Assembly: GCF_900112765.1 (NCBI RefSeq)
Contig: NZ_FOMZ01000006.1
Location: forward strand, 235,435-299,434
From: Actinopolyspora alba
Lineage (GTDB): Bacteria; Actinomycetota; Actinomycetes; Mycobacteriales; Pseudonocardiaceae
Reading direction: 5' to 3'
DNA: 64,000 nt
This document shows, piece after piece, positions 28,215 to 36,485 of this stretch. The position numbers were made by a program, and so were the translations under genes. Under the pieces are notes generated by a model, which saw only the letters and a program-made list of their open reading frames with translations, ran no database searches and was not told the origin of the DNA. The stretch's first letter is position 1. Each line of letters opens with the position of its first letter.

Positions 28215-29327
28215 CTAGCCCAGCATCCGCTCGGAAACCGCCCGGTCGGCGGCGATGGCCTCGAACAGCCGCGACGCCCGCTGCGAATCCCACCGCACCA
28301 CCGACTGGCCGTTGAGCCTGCCGAACCCGGCGATGGGCACCGTGCCCGACAGTCCCTCGCCGGAGGAAATGTCACCCATCGCTGTTGCCAACCCCGCCAG
28401 GTGCCACGCGTGATCACCGTTGTCGAGCAGGAACGTGTCCCCGGTGGCCGAGATCAACGGAAACATCCGGAACGGGTTGAGCAACGTCGCCGGGCTGGTG
28501 GTCTTGTCGATCAACGCGCCCAGCAGTCTGCGCTGGTTCTCCACCCGCTGCAGGTCCCCCTCGGCGTAGGCGCGGCTGCGCACGAATCCCAACGCCTGCG
28601 ACCCGTCGAGCCGCTGGCACCCGGCTGAGAGGTTCACCCCCGCCTTGGGGTCGTTCAGCGGCTGGTCCAGACACATCTCGACCCCGCCGACCGACTCGAC
28701 CAGATTGGCGAATCCCCCCAGGCCGATCTCGGCGTAGTGATCCATGCGCACCCCGGTGATCGTTTCCACCGTGCGCACCAGCAACCGCGGGCCACCGAAC
28801 GCGAACGCCGCGTTGAGCTTGTTCCGCCCGTGCCCGGCGATGGGCACCGAGGAATCCCGCGGCAGACTGACCAGCACCGGCTTGCCCCCACCGGCGGGAA
28901 TGTGCATCAGCATCATGGTGTCGGTGCGCCTGCCCCCCGCATCGCCCGCCGAAAGCTCCTCACGCCGCGACTCGTCGAGCCCCTCGCGGCTGTCGGAGCC
29001 CACCAACAACCAGTTCGTGCCGGGCGTGTCCTCGACCCGTCCCGAGTAGTCGGCCAACGCGTCGGTGCGCTGCAGCGAACTGTCGACATAGACCACGAGC
29101 CCCACCAGCAGCAGCACCACCAGCAGCAGCGTGACACCGATCCCGCGGCCCCATCGTCGCTTCTTCCCGCGCTTGGGAGTCGAAGCCGCACCGGAATCGG
29201 AATGCCCGCGGGGCGACGACCTCCCTCCGCGCGAACCACCGGCACGGTAGTAGTCGTATCCGCCCCGCTGCTGCCCGCGAGACGCCGAGCCTCGTCCGTT
29301 CGGCTGCTTCGCCGACCAATCGCTCAT
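28215..29327 (-). CDS. LytR-CpsA-Psr (LCP) family cell-wall ligase
   Basis: 370 residues. A 60-residue polar, glycine/arginine-rich cytoplasmic N-terminus is followed by one transmembrane helix (VTLLLVVLLLVGLVVYV), then the extracellular LCP domain: NWLLVGSDSREGL, RRTDTMMLMHIPAGG, LVSLPRDSSVPIAG, NKLNAAFAFGGP and ALGFVRSR. LCP proteins transfer polyprenyl-phosphate-linked glycopolymers (arabinogalactan or teichoic acid) onto peptidoglycan. The conserved acidic and arginine residues for the pyrophosphate are present. ATG at 29327 chosen over 29375 because the longer frame lacks a ribosome site. Single gene with its own terminator. Confidence 0.9.
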   Translation of the reverse strand: MSDWSAKQPNGRGSASRGQQRGGYDYYRAGGSRGGRSSPRGHSDSGAASTPKRGKKRRWGRGIGVTLLLVVLLLVGLVVYVDSSLQRTDALADYSGRVEDTPGTNWLLVGSDSREGLDESRREELSAGDAGGRRTDTMMLMHIPAGGGKPVLVSLPRDSSVPIAGHGRNKLNAAFAFGGPRLLVRTVETITGVRMDHYAEIGLGGFANLVESVGGVEMCLDQPLNDPKAGVNLSAGCQRLDGSQALGFVRSRAYAEGDLQRVENQRRLLGALIDKTTSPATLLNPFRMFPLISATGDTFLLDNGDHAWHLAGLATAMGDISSGEGLSGTVPIAGFGRLNGQSVVRWDSQRASRLFEAIAADRAVSERMLG

Positions 29328-29512
29328 GCCCGGTAATTTATCCGCGCCCCCACCCTCACTGAAACGGGCCATCACCCGACAGGCACCCCGGAATCACCCG
29401 ACGAGCCCCACAGCCCCACCGGTCACCACGCAACGCGCCCCAGCCGACACCGAACGCCACCATCGGGCCCGTCGACTGTCCCGCCCCGAACACCGAAAGG
29501 CATCATCAAGTC

Positions 29513-30997
29513 ATGCACACCGACGACCAGCCGCACCACCCCAGGGAAAACACCGTCCTCGACGCCGTGCCCCGCGGTCTGCTCATCGACGGAACATGGC
29601 AGTCCGCCGCCGCGGAACGCACCTTCGACGTCGAAGACCCCTCCACCACCACAACCCTGTGCGCCGTGCCCGACGCCACCGCCGACGACGCGCTGCGCGC
29701 GCTCGACGCCGCCGACCGGGCCCAGCCCTCCTGGGCGTCGCACCCGCCCCGGCAACGCGGCGAGATCCTGCGGCGCGCCTTCGAGGCGATCACCAGCAGG
29801 CACGAGGACCTGTCCCTGCTGATGACGCTGGAAATGGGCAAACCACTGGCCGAATCCCGCGCCGAAGTCACCTACGCCGCCGAATTCTTCCGCTGGTTCG
29901 CCGAGGAAGCCGTCCGCATCGACGGCGACTACACCGTCTCACCCAACGGCAGCGGCCGGATGCTGGTCACACGCCAACCGGTCGGACCATCACTGATGGT
30001 CACCCCCTGGAACTTCCCCATGGCCATGGGCACCCGAAAAATCGGGCCCGCCGTGGCGGCGGGCTGCACCATGGTGATCAAACCCGCCCACCAGACACCG
30101 CTGACCATGCTGGCCCTGGGCGAGATCCTCACCGAAGCGGGCCTGCCCCACGGCGTGCTCAACATCATCACCGCCCGGCACGCCGACGAGGTGATGCGCC
30201 CGCTGATCACCGACCCCCGCGCCCGCAAACTCACCTTCACCGGCTCCACCCCGGTGGGACGCACCCTGATCGAACAATCCGCCCGACAAGTACTCAAAAC
30301 ATCCATGGAACTCGGCGGCAACGCCCCGTTCCTGGTCTTCGACGACGCCGACGTCGACGCCGCCGTGGACGGGGCCATGCTGGCCAAGATGCGCAACATC
30401 GGTGAAGCCTGCACCGCGGCCAACCGCTTCTACCTGCACCGCGACATCGCCGAGGAATTCACCGACAAACTCACCCGGCGCATGCGAGCACTGCGCCTGG
30501 GACGCGGCGTCGGCGACGACGTCGAAGTCGGCCCACTGATCGACTCCGCCCAACTCGACAAAGTCACCGAACTCGTCGACGACGCCGTCGGCCAAGGCGC
30601 GCGCGTACTCACCGGCGGCAAAGCCGAAACCGGGCCCGGCTACTACTACCCACCCACAGTCCTGACCGATGTTCCCCCAGCCGCCCGCCTGACCAGTGAA
30701 GAAGTGTTCGGCCCCGTAGCGCCGATCAGCACCTTCACCGACGAGGACGAAGCCATCACCGCCGCCAACAACACCGAGTTCGGGCTGGTCAGCTACGCCT
30801 ACACCCGGGACATGCCACGCGCGCTCCGCGTCAGCGAATCACTGCAGACCGGCATGGTCGGACTCAACCAGGGCGTGGTCTCCAACGCCGCCGCACCCTT
30901 CGGCGGGGTCAAACAGTCCGGCATCGGCCGCGAAGGCGGCAAGATCGGCATCGACGAATACCTGGAAACCAAATACATCGCCGTCGGCGGGCTGTGA
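29513..30997 (+). CDS. NAD(P)-dependent aldehyde dehydrogenase, succinate-semialdehyde type
   Basis: 494 residues. ALDH motifs are complete: VTPWNFPMAMGTRKIGPAVA, VIKPAHQTPLTMLALGE, FTGSTPVGRTLIEQ, the glutamate motif MELGGNAPFLVF, the catalytic cysteine in IGEACTAANRF, and EEVFGPVAPI. GLNQGVVSNAAAPFGGVKQS near the end is typical of GabD-like succinate-semialdehyde dehydrogenases, so GABA/succinic-semialdehyde catabolism is the best guess. The ATG at 29513 has GAAAGG nearby. A GntR/FCD regulator gene converges from downstream and may control it or a different promoter; no transaminase is adjacent. Confidence 0.88.
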   Translation: MHTDDQPHHPRENTVLDAVPRGLLIDGTWQSAAAERTFDVEDPSTTTTLCAVPDATADDALRALDAADRAQPSWASHPPRQRGEILRRAFEAITSRHEDLSLLMTLEMGKPLAESRAEVTYAAEFFRWFAEEAVRIDGDYTVSPNGSGRMLVTRQPVGPSLMVTPWNFPMAMGTRKIGPAVAAGCTMVIKPAHQTPLTMLALGEILTEAGLPHGVLNIITARHADEVMRPLITDPRARKLTFTGSTPVGRTLIEQSARQVLKTSMELGGNAPFLVFDDADVDAAVDGAMLAKMRNIGEACTAANRFYLHRDIAEEFTDKLTRRMRALRLGRGVGDDVEVGPLIDSAQLDKVTELVDDAVGQGARVLTGGKAETGPGYYYPPTVLTDVPPAARLTSEEVFGPVAPISTFTDEDEAITAANNTEFGLVSYAYTRDMPRALRVSESLQTGMVGLNQGVVSNAAAPFGGVKQSGIGREGGKIGIDEYLETKYIAVGGL

Positions 30998-31003
30998 CAG
31001 GGG

Positions 31004-31066
31004 CGCACTCCCGTATCCGAGCGGCGCCGTCGCCGCCACGACGGGCCGCCCGGATACGCGGGTGCG
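31004..31066. terminator. Imperfect inverted repeat between convergent ALDH and GntR genes
   Basis: Sixteen-base arms (31004-31019 and 31051-31066) pair with one G-U and one mismatch, enclosing a 31-base GC-rich loop. It fills the 70-base gap between two converging genes, as expected of a bidirectional terminator. Confidence 0.55.
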
Positions 31067-31067
31067 T

Positions 31068-31757
31068 CTACTGCTCGAACGAAGCCGTCAACCGCTGCAA
31101 CGCATCGTTCATGTGCTCCTCCAACCGCGACAGCAACAACCGCTCGTCCCCGGCCTCGATCGCATCCACCAGCCCCTTGTGCTCATCGACCAACGCCTGC
31201 GTGTCCGCCGGATACGTATCAACCAACGCGGCCAGACACATCCGCTTCTCCACCAACAACGTCTGCGCCATCCGCTGCAGCCGAGGGCTGCGAGAAGCCG
31301 CCACGAGCGTCTCGTGAAACTCCTGATCGGCCTCGGTGAGCCCGTCACGGTCATCCTTGGCCACGGCAGCGACCATCTTGGCGTGCGCCCCGGTCAGCTC
31401 CGCCACCGCGTCCACCCGGTGATGCCGCACGATCTGCTCACACGCGCTGCGCTCGACCGCCAGCCGCGCGACATACACATCGTGGACATCCTCGGGCTCC
31501 ATCGTGGTCACGAACAGACCCCGGTGGGGTTCACTGTGCAGCAGTCCTTCCTGAACGAGGCGCTGCATCGCCTCCCGCAGCGGCCCACGACTGACACCCA
31601 GCTGCGTGGCGAGATCGGCCTCACCCAGCTGACTCCCCGGAGCCAACGAGCCATACATGATCGCCGAACGCAACTGATCGGCGACGATCGCCGCCGTGGA
31701 CTTGCGCTGAACCGGTTCCAACTCCCCGGCCTGGTTCTGTTCGTCGACTCCCAACAT
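31068..31757 (-). CDS. GntR family regulator, FCD (FadR C-terminal) type
   Basis: 229 residues. The winged helix is AIVADQLRSAIMYGSLAPGS then QLGEADLATQLGVSRGPLRE AMQRLVQEGLL, and the FCD ligand domain carries DVYVARLAVERSACE, the metal histidine in DQEFHETLVAAS and the C-terminal HMNDALQRL. FCD regulators bind organic acids through a metal site. ATG at 31757 gives a conventional short N-terminus; earlier starts add an unrelated arginine/glycine-rich stretch. Its target is unclear: the convergent aldehyde dehydrogenase or something divergent beyond 32463. Confidence 0.87.
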   Translation of the reverse strand: MLGVDEQNQAGELEPVQRKSTAAIVADQLRSAIMYGSLAPGSQLGEADLATQLGVSRGPLREAMQRLVQEGLLHSEPHRGLFVTTMEPEDVHDVYVARLAVERSACEQIVRHHRVDAVAELTGAHAKMVAAVAKDDRDGLTEADQEFHETLVAASRSPRLQRMAQTLLVEKRMCLAALVDTYPADTQALVDEHKGLVDAIEAGDERLLLSRLEEHMNDALQRLTASFEQ

Positions 31758-32462
31758 CTCGCACCCTCTCGTCATTCGAGGTCCCCACCCCTGACCGCGG
31801 GAGCGGGGCGGCTGCGGCACGTCGACGACGCGCTCCCGGAAACAAGCCCGACCGGCCACCCGGACGGAACCGGCCCCCGACCGAACAAGACCCGGTGAAC
31901 ACGCATGACACACCACATCCGCGTCCGAAACAGCGACAGGAACGACACCCGAACGCGAAAACACACCGCGCCCGTTTCGCCCCCCGCACAGGTCTCGGCA
32001 CGATCGGCGTCTCGGTGACGGACGATCCTCGCTCGTCACGAGTAGCGGAGGCACACGTGCCGCCAACAGCGCATTCGCGCTCGCGGTACGCGCCACCGAA
32101 AACTCCCTTCACGTGTGCGCACCCGAACCGGCACGCACAACGGCGCCCGACCATCACAACTCAAGACGCCGATTGTTGACAATGCTACCCCCTCGGTCAC
32201 CGAGGCCCTAACCACGAAGGGCACTCGAACCCGACGAAAAAACCGAGCGTGACCACCAACCCCACGCCCCGTCACACAACGCTCCACAACCGGACGCGAC
32301 AGCCCAACCATCACGCACACCACCCCCCGTCGGCCAACCGCCACAACTCGCCAGGGCCGGCCGAGCACCACCGACACCCGCAACCGAACGGCCCTGAACA
32401 CACGGATTCGCTCTCCGCGCAACACCGATCGGTGCCACACCGCCCCACAGCCGTGACACGGT
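31758..32462. other. 705-base intergenic region between divergent genes
   Basis: The stretch lies between the start of the GntR gene (minus) and the start of the LLM oxidoreductase gene (plus), so it should hold both promoters. None of the reading frames is recognisable. A slightly AT-richer segment around 32160-32190 (TTGTTGACAATGCTACC) contains a TTGACA-like hexamer on the plus strand. No riboswitch fold or tRNA was found. Confidence 0.5.
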
Positions 32463-33392
32463 GTGCCGGTGACGGACGAACAGATCGAGATCTCGGTACA
32501 GGCCACACCGGACCAGCCAGCCACGTGGACACAGCTGGCACGCCGCTGCGAAAACCTGGGTGTTCGAGCGCTGCTGGCAGCCGACCACCCAGGCGTCGGC
32601 GCCTCACCGTTCGTGGCCCTGGCCGCGGCGGCAGCCGCCACCTCGACACTGCGAGTGGGCACCTACGTCCTCAACACCGGCGTGCGGGACCCGCTGCTGA
32701 TCGCCGCCGACGCGGCCACCCTGGACGTGATCTCCGACGGTCGCGCCGAAATCGGCCTCGGAGCCGGACACACCCCCGCCGAATGGGAAATGACCGGACA
32801 CACCCGCCCCTCACCGGCCGCGCGAGTGCGCAGGCTGAGCACGGTGGCCACGGCCGTACGCCAACTGCTCGACGGCTCCACCGTTCCCGCCGCCGACCTC
32901 GCGGCGCTGCGCGACGTGTCCCTGCAGGCACCCCGCCCGATCCAACAACGAGTACCGCTGCTGGTCGGCGGCGCCAACCCGGGCCTGCTGCGCTGGGGCG
33001 GGGCGCACGCCGACGCCGTCGGGCTGTCCGGACTGGGCCGCACCCTGTCCGACGGGCACTCCCACACCGTGTCCTGGTCACCCCCACGCGTGGACGCACA
33101 CGTCGAGCAGATCCACCACGGCGCACGGGCCGCTGGCACGAACCCACCCACCGTGGAGGCGCTCGTGCAGCAGGTCGTGATCACCGACGACCGTCACGCC
33201 GCTGCCGCGCCCCTCGCCGAACAGCTCGACACGCCGATCGAGGACATCCTGGCCGTGCCCTACCTCTGGATCGGCACCACCGACGAAATCATCGAGCAGC
33301 TCCACACCGCCCGGCACCGGTGGGGCATCACCCGCTGGGTCGTCCGCGGCGACGCCCTCGACCACGCCGTGCCCGTCCTCGACCGACTTTGA
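32463..33392 (+). CDS. LLM-class (F420-dependent type) oxidoreductase
   Basis: 309 residues of the luciferase-like monooxygenase fold. It has ARRCENLGVRALLAADHPG, LRVGTYVLNTGVRDPLLIAA, ATLDVISDGRAEIGLGAGHT followed by PAEWEMTG, and VPLLVGGANPGLLRWGGAHA DAVG, the normal motif order in the TIGR03621-like F420 group. Such enzymes use reduced F420 or FMN to reduce or oxygenate small organics; no substrate can be assigned. Starts at GTG 32463 or GTG 32469 are both possible, neither with a strong ribosome site. A DMT exporter gene follows by 109 bases in the same direction. Confidence 0.85.
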   Translation: MPVTDEQIEISVQATPDQPATWTQLARRCENLGVRALLAADHPGVGASPFVALAAAAAATSTLRVGTYVLNTGVRDPLLIAADAATLDVISDGRAEIGLGAGHTPAEWEMTGHTRPSPAARVRRLSTVATAVRQLLDGSTVPAADLAALRDVSLQAPRPIQQRVPLLVGGANPGLLRWGGAHADAVGLSGLGRTLSDGHSHTVSWSPPRVDAHVEQIHHGARAAGTNPPTVEALVQQVVITDDRHAAAAPLAEQLDTPIEDILAVPYLWIGTTDEIIEQLHTARHRWGITRWVVRGDALDHAVPVLDRL

Positions 33393-33501
33393 AGCACCCA
33401 CCGGCACTCCGCCCGGGACACAGGCGCGGCGCACCGAGCGCGATACGACAGCCCGAAAACGAATTGCTCGACCACACGGCGAACGACCATCGTGTCGGGA
33501 C

Positions 33502-34494
33502 ATGGACCGCGATGCCGGCATGATCCTCTCGCGAGCGGCTCGTGCACGACCCCATCCCGCGGTCGCTCTGGGCGCGCTCGGCATCGCCACATCCGGGATT
33601 TTCATCCACCTGTCCGGTACCTCACCGGGCACTGCCACGTTCTTCCGGTGCGCGCTCGCGTTGCCGTTGCTGTGGCCGCTGGCCCGCGGCGAACGACGCC
33701 GGACGGGTGGGTTGTCGTGGCGGAACTGCGCCGCCGCGGCAGCGGCAGGAACGTTCTTCGCCGCGGACGCGATGTTGTGGACGCAGGCGATCCTCGAGGT
33801 CGGAGCCGGGGTGACCGCGGTGCTGGTCAACACGCAGGTGATCATCGTTCCACTGCTGAGCTCACTCGTCGACCGCGAGCGGCTGGGCCGCTCCTTCCCG
33901 GTCATCGTTGGCTGCATGGCCACGGGCATCGTGCTCACCGGCGGGATCCTCGGCACCGGAGTATCCGGCGACGCTCCGGCACGAGGAACGGTTCACGCCG
34001 TCCTCGCCGCGTTGTGCTACTCGGGATTCCTGTTCCTGCTGCGCCGCGGCGGGCGCACCGAGGGAGTGCTCCGGTCCTACTGTGGCGTGCTCATCTCGGC
34101 AGCCGCTGTCTCGGTTATCGGTGGAGTACTGTGGCGGGGCGTCACCGTTACGCCCGGCTGGGGGGCGTTGGGGTGGCTGGCCCTGACCGCCGTGTGCGGC
34201 CAGGTCGGCGGCTGGCTGTTGGTCGCCCTGGCGACCTCACGGCTGAGCAGCACGGTCAGCTCGGCTCTGCTCATGCTGACCCCGGTCGGTGCTCTCCTCC
34301 TGGGTGCTCTCGTCCTCGGCGAACGGCCGACGCTCCCACAGCTGCTCGGCTGCGCCCTGATACTCGCCAGTGCCTACGCCGCCTCCGCGTCCGGCTCGTT
34401 CCACCGCCGCTTCACGAGCACCGGCGGGAAACCGCGTGACAGCGCCTCCTGGACCGATCGGGCTGAGCAGCCGGACCGGAACAACCTGCCCTGA
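33502..34494 (+). CDS. EamA/DMT superfamily transporter
   Basis: 330 residues with about ten hydrophobic helices in two EamA repeats: the first from VALGALGIATSGIFIHLSGT to VPLLSSLVD, the second from TVHAVLAALCYSGFLFLLRR to LLGALVLGERPTLPQLLGCA. ALVLGER at the end of repeat 2 is the standard EamA motif. The last ~35 residues are a hydrophilic tail. It exports or imports a small metabolite across the inner membrane; substrate unknown. ATG at 33502 begins with a short polar head. Possibly co-transcribed with the LLM oxidoreductase gene. Confidence 0.85.
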   Translation: MDRDAGMILSRAARARPHPAVALGALGIATSGIFIHLSGTSPGTATFFRCALALPLLWPLARGERRRTGGLSWRNCAAAAAAGTFFAADAMLWTQAILEVGAGVTAVLVNTQVIIVPLLSSLVDRERLGRSFPVIVGCMATGIVLTGGILGTGVSGDAPARGTVHAVLAALCYSGFLFLLRRGGRTEGVLRSYCGVLISAAAVSVIGGVLWRGVTVTPGWGALGWLALTAVCGQVGGWLLVALATSRLSSTVSSALLMLTPVGALLLGALVLGERPTLPQLLGCALILASAYAASASGSFHRRFTSTGGKPRDSASWTDRAEQPDRNNLP

Positions 34495-34540
34495 GGCGTG
34501 GCCGCATCGTGAGGGGCGTTTCGATTCGGGAACGAGAGCA

Positions 34541-34572
34541 CGTCCCGCGCCCGAGATCGCTGACGCGGGACG
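34541..34572. terminator. Hairpin between convergent EamA and pectate lyase genes
   Basis: Perfect 9-base arms (CGTCCCGCG at 34541-34549, CGCGGGACG at 34564-34572) with a 14-base loop, in the 118-base gap between two converging genes. Likely bidirectional terminator. Confidence 0.65.
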
Positions 34573-34612
34573 GACTACCTCGTCACTGTCGGGGTCCGGC
34601 AGTGGCGACGGA

Positions 34613-35401
34613 TCATTCGAATGTGATGTCGGACTGGTCGTAGAGGCAGTTCGCCCCTGGACCGCCGCCGACCTCTTCGGGCTCGCCGGAGTCCTCGGTG
34701 CCCTCGTACCAGGAGCAGATTCCCATCTCGGAGTCACCGACGATCGTGATATCGGAGAACTCGGCGGTGTCACCGTAGTTGATATTGACACCGGCCAGCG
34801 TGTCGCCGGGAGCGGTGGCGGTCACATTGTCGATGACCACGTGGCGGTCGAACTGGTCGCTGCAGTTGCCGCAGGAACGGTACAGCTTGCCGAAGTCCTC
34901 GACCTGGAAATCACTGATCGTCATGGTTCCCGCGCCGTTGGCCTGAAACACCTTGTCCTCGGCGTACTGGGCACCGCCGCCCTGCACGGTCATCGTGGCG
35001 GAGGCGTCGTCGGCGTCGAACGTCGCGGCGTCCTCGCCGACGTCCTCCCACCACACGTTGCGCAGGGCGCAGGAACCCTCGCAGTGGATCCCGTCGGCGG
35101 CCGGGGCGCCGATGATGACGTTTTGCAGCGTGGCCCCGTCAGCGAGCTCGAAGATCGGTGGCTGCCCCTCGTCCTGGCCACCACCGCCGAGTTCTCCCTC
35201 GCCGTAGTACCGGGTCAGACCACCATCCATCGTGCCCTCGACAGTGATCGTGGCATCAACGGCCTGCTCGCCCCGCGCATCCGGCACGGGCACTTCGGCG
35301 TGTCCGTACGGAACCGCCACCACCATTCCCAGCACCGTCATCGTGGACAACGTCGCCAGGTACAGACTCTTCCGAATTCGGGACGAAATACCTGTCAACA
35401 A
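34613..35401 (-). CDS. Secreted pectate lyase, polysaccharide lyase family 3
   Basis: About 262 residues. An N-terminal signal peptide (RIRKSLYLATLSTMTVLGMV then VAVPYGHA) precedes a PL3 right-handed beta-helix: IHCEGSCALRNVWWEDVGED, AATFD, YAEDKVFQANGAGTMTISDF, VEDFGKLYRSCGNC and DRHVVIDNVTA. The Asp/Glu calcium ligands, the catalytic lysine (DKVFQ) and the arginine in RHVVI are in place. It cleaves pectate by beta-elimination in a Ca-dependent way outside the cell. I prefer a TTG start at 35401 (or 35398), which has AGG-AAAAGG upstream and keeps the LacI-type operator at 35428-35439 out of the coding sequence; the longest frame starts at 35443. The protein is acidic. Confidence 0.87.
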   Translation of the reverse strand: MLTGISSRIRKSLYLATLSTMTVLGMVVAVPYGHAEVPVPDARGEQAVDATITVEGTMDGGLTRYYGEGELGGGGQDEGQPPIFELADGATLQNVIIGAPAADGIHCEGSCALRNVWWEDVGEDAATFDADDASATMTVQGGGAQYAEDKVFQANGAGTMTISDFQVEDFGKLYRSCGNCSDQFDRHVVIDNVTATAPGDTLAGVNINYGDTAEFSDITIVGDSEMGICSWYEGTEDSGEPEEVGGGPGANCLYDQSDITFE

Positions 35402-35421
35402 AGCTCTTACCTTTTCCTGTC

Positions 35422-35441
35422 GGGAAAGAAAACGCTTTCCC
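35422..35441. promoter_or_regulatory. LacI-family operator upstream of the pectate lyase gene
   Basis: The core GAAAACGCTTTC at 35428-35439 fits the LacI/CcpA-family operator pattern GAAAnCGnTTTC exactly, with central CG. It overlaps an inverted repeat GGGAAAG...CTTTCCC at 35422-35441. It lies about 27 bases upstream of the preferred start codon, where a repressor would block transcription. No LacI-type regulator gene is in the window. Confidence 0.65.
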
Positions 35442-35667
35442 AATCAGGCTAGGCCGGACCTGTCCCCTGCCCCAGTGCCCGATCTTCCCCGCCGATTACT
35501 CCGAACACGCCGTGCGCTCTGGTTCGCACGGTCCTCACCCACGCAACGGGCAACCATCCCGGACCACCGACCCCACCACCGTCATCACTGTCGAGAACTG
35601 GGCAGTAACCGCCGGCGCACGTAGAGTGTGGCCGACAAGATCACCCGACACCGAACGCGAGCACCCC

Positions 35668-36477
35668 ATGGACGAGAAGACAGCGGAACTCAACGGGGAC
35701 CGCCCGAACTCAGCCAGGCTCTACGACGTGTTCCTCGGCGGCAACCACAACACCGAAGCCGACCGGCAACTGGCAGAACGCATCAAGAAATCAGCGCCCC
35801 GATGGTCACTGGGAGCGCAACTCAACCGCTCTTTCCTGCGGTGCGCCGTGCACTACATGGCCGCGCAGGGAATCGACCAGTTCCTCGATCTCGGCTCGGG
35901 CATCCCCACCGTGGGAAACGTCCACGAAATCGCGGCACAACACAACCAGCGAGCGCGAGTGGTCTACGTCGACTACGAAACGATCGCCTACAACACCTCC
36001 CGCGCCGAACTGGCCGACAACCCCAACGTCACGATCCTCAACGCCGACCTGCGCGACCCCCGGTCCGTCCTCGAACACCCGGAAACCCGCGAACTGCTGG
36101 ACTTCTCCCGCCCCGTCGGGCTGCTCATCGTCGGTGTCCTGCTGTTCATCGGCCCGCAGGACCGGCCCGGTGACATCATCGCCACCTACCGCCAGCGACT
36201 CAGCTCCGGCAGCTACCTGGCGATCTCACAAGCCAGTGACGACAACCTGCCCGCCGACCTGCAGGCCGAGATCGACCAGGTCGTGGCCTCCTACGAACAC
36301 GCCGACGAACAACTCGTGCTGCGCAGCCACGACGAAGTCGCGGGCTGGTTCTCCGGAACCGAGCTGGTCCCACCCGGACTCGTGCACTACCCCGACTGGA
36401 GTCCCGCCCAACAAGCCTTGAGCGAGGAACAGCAAAGCTGCCGGTACGGCTACGTCGGAGTCGGACGCGTGCCCTGA
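35668..36477 (+). CDS. SAM-dependent methyltransferase, SAV2177/DUF574 family
   Basis: 269 residues of the actinobacterial SAV_2177 family. It starts ELNGDRPNSARLYDVFLGGN (the conserved P-x-x-AR-x-YD-x-LGG motif), then FLDLGSGIPTVGNVHEIAA as SAM-binding loop, RVVYVDYETIAYNTSRAEL, NADLRDP and LLIVGVLLFIGP. These proteins are abundant in Streptomyces and relatives; a few sit beside regulators or conservons, but the methyl acceptor is unknown. The ATG at 35668 is used because family homology begins there. Transcribed away from the pectate lyase gene and converging on the MFS gene. Confidence 0.88.
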   Translation: MDEKTAELNGDRPNSARLYDVFLGGNHNTEADRQLAERIKKSAPRWSLGAQLNRSFLRCAVHYMAAQGIDQFLDLGSGIPTVGNVHEIAAQHNQRARVVYVDYETIAYNTSRAELADNPNVTILNADLRDPRSVLEHPETRELLDFSRPVGLLIVGVLLFIGPQDRPGDIIATYRQRLSSGSYLAISQASDDNLPADLQAEIDQVVASYEHADEQLVLRSHDEVAGWFSGTELVPPGLVHYPDWSPAQQALSEEQQSCRYGYVGVGRVP

Positions 36478-36485
36478 AACCGAAC

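Noticed and set aside
32160-32200. TTGACA-like promoter as proof of a small RNA gene in the 31.8-32.5 kb gap
   Set aside because: A single hexamer without a good -10 box or terminator does not support an RNA gene.
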